DNA of 64,000 nucleotides from Aerococcus loyolae (GTDB taxonomy: Bacteria; Bacillota; Bacilli; Lactobacillales; Aerococcaceae). Of this stretch, positions 63,270-64,000 are shown piece by piece. How positions within the stretch are numbered: position 1 is the stretch's first letter; each line of letters starts with the position of its first letter. The notes beneath the pieces were generated by a model. The model saw only the letters and a list, made by a program, of their open reading frames with translations, searched no databases and had not been told where the DNA came from. The DNA lies in the NCBI RefSeq assembly GCF_002871915.2, contig NZ_CP126958.1:248001-312000 (forward strand), in the 5' to 3' direction. Made by a program: the position numbers and the translations under genes.

Positions 63270-64000
63270 ATGAGTAAGATAGTATTAGCTTTGGGTGGTA
63301 ACGCCCTAGGAAGTACTCCAAATGAACAAAAAGAAGCAGTAAAAACAACTGCCCAATCCATTGTGGATTTAATTGAAGCGGGCAATGAAATTATCGTTTC
63401 CCATGGAAATGGACCGCAAGTTGGTATGATTAACCTTGCTATGGACGTTTCTGCAAAAAGTGATGCTGGCACACCTGAAATGCCATTCCCTGAATGTGGA
63501 GCTATGAGTCAAGGTTATATTGGCTTCCATTTGCAAAATGCCATTGAAAATGAGTTGAATAAACGTGGTGTTGACAAAGCCGTTGCATCAGTGATTACTC
63601 AAGTTGTGGTAGATAAGGATGACCCAGCCTTTGATAATCCAACTAAACCGATTGGCGCTTTCTATAGTGAAGAGGAAGCTAAAGCCCTAAGTGACAAAGG
63701 ATTTGCAGTGAAAGAAGATGCAGGTCGGGGTTACCGTCGGGTGGTGGCTTCACCTAAGCCTATCGATATTGTTGAAAAGGCCTTTATCCAAGATGCTTTT
63801 GACCAAGGTAATATTATTGTTGCTGCCGGTGGTGGTGGTATACCGGTAGTTGAAGCAGAGGACGGTTATGACGGGGTTCCAGCTGTTATTGATAAGGATT
63901 TTTCAAGCGCTAAATTAGCTGAACTCGTTGAAGCTGATTTGTTGATTATTTTAACCGCAGTAGAAAAAGTGGCAATCAACTTTGGTAAAGAAAATGAAGA
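63270..64000 (+). CDS. arcC: Carbamate kinase, 3' end beyond the window
   Basis: 243 residues visible. Starts at the ATG behind RBS aatggagg. MSKIVLALGGNALGS, IVSHGNGPQVGMINLAMD, PECGAMSQGYIGFHLQNAI, RRVVASPKP and VAAGGGGIPVVE are the ATP- and carbamoyl phosphate-binding motifs of ArcC. It makes ATP from carbamoyl phosphate and ADP. Last visible gene of the run; the remaining 65-70 residues lie to the right. Confidence 0.95.
   Translation, partial: MSKIVLALGGNALGSTPNEQKEAVKTTAQSIVDLIEAGNEIIVSHGNGPQVGMINLAMDVSAKSDAGTPEMPFPECGAMSQGYIGFHLQNAIENELNKRGVDKAVASVITQVVVDKDDPAFDNPTKPIGAFYSEEEAKALSDKGFAVKEDAGRGYRRVVASPKPIDIVEKAFIQDAFDQGNIIVAAGGGGIPVVEAEDGYDGVPAVIDKDFSSAKLAELVEADLLIILTAVEKVAINFGKENE

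Noticed and set aside
1..64000. CRISPR arrays, tRNA or rRNA genes, prophage or replication origin
   Set aside because: No regularly spaced direct repeats, cloverleaf-like CCA-ended segments, rRNA signatures, phage structural genes or DnaA-box clusters were recognised by eye.

Overview
The window looks like chromosomal DNA of a low-GC Gram-positive coccus of the order Lactobacillales. Aerococcus or a close relative fits best. This is inferred from gene content: the mannitol PTS with CcpA, a streptococcal-type maltodextrin phosphorylase, ComFA/ComFC, a pneumococcal-type histidine triad protein, beta-glucuronidase, and CcpA (cre), Zur and T-box signals. No rRNA, tRNA, CRISPR array or prophage was seen. 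There is one insertion sequence, an intact IS30-family element.

Layout. 1-4.1 kb: the end of the mannitol operon (mtlA tail, mtlR, mtlF, mtlD). 4.1-8.1 kb: thioesterase, ccpA, a T-box leader and an archaeal/eukaryal-type prolyl-tRNA synthetase, then two long-hairpin repeats. 8.2-12.1 kb: glycogen/maltodextrin phosphorylase, then pnuC with a deoxynucleoside kinase on the other strand. 12.4-13.8 kb: the IS30 element with 13-bp direct repeats. 13.8-25.4 kb: eda, a YigZ protein, comFA-comFC, hpf, secA, prfB (programmed +1 frameshift) and phoP-phoR. 25.6-29.2 kb: pstS-C-A-B behind Pho boxes; PstS has its two halves in swapped order. 29.4-35.5 kb: ktrB-ktrA with a DUF4298 protein, a DUF1846 protein and beta-glucuronidase. 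35.6-40.8 kb: a Zur-box promoter driving a zinc-binding lipoprotein and a 1380-residue histidine triad protein. 41-48.5 kb: lipoate ligase, an ABC exporter facing a two-component system, a DUF2316 protein, a glutathionyl-hydroquinone reductase-like protein and a CofE-like ligase.

48.5-55 kb: genes for the nickel-pincer nucleotide cofactor (larC, larE, larB) plus a DMT permease. They are bracketed by two paralogous regulators, each with a cupin-like N-terminus and two AraC-type regions. LarC is split into two frames joined by a clear -1 slippery site and hairpin. LarA is not in the window.

55.2-64 kb: catabolic ornithine carbamoyltransferase behind a cre-overlapped promoter, a divergent AGCS symporter, a ClpB-like ATPase whose second AAA domain has lost its catalytic residues, two tandem paralogues of the archaeal/cyanobacterial ornithine cyclodeaminase (TIGR00300, LOR/SDH) family, and carbamate kinase cut by the window end. 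Together these suggest a citrulline/ornithine fermentation route: carbamoyl phosphate gives ATP, and ornithine may be deaminated by a two-subunit enzyme. This last cluster is the best candidate for an undescribed system.

Throughout, 'seen' means read from the sequence, family roles come from general knowledge of the named families, and pathway or regulatory links are inference. No database search was possible.
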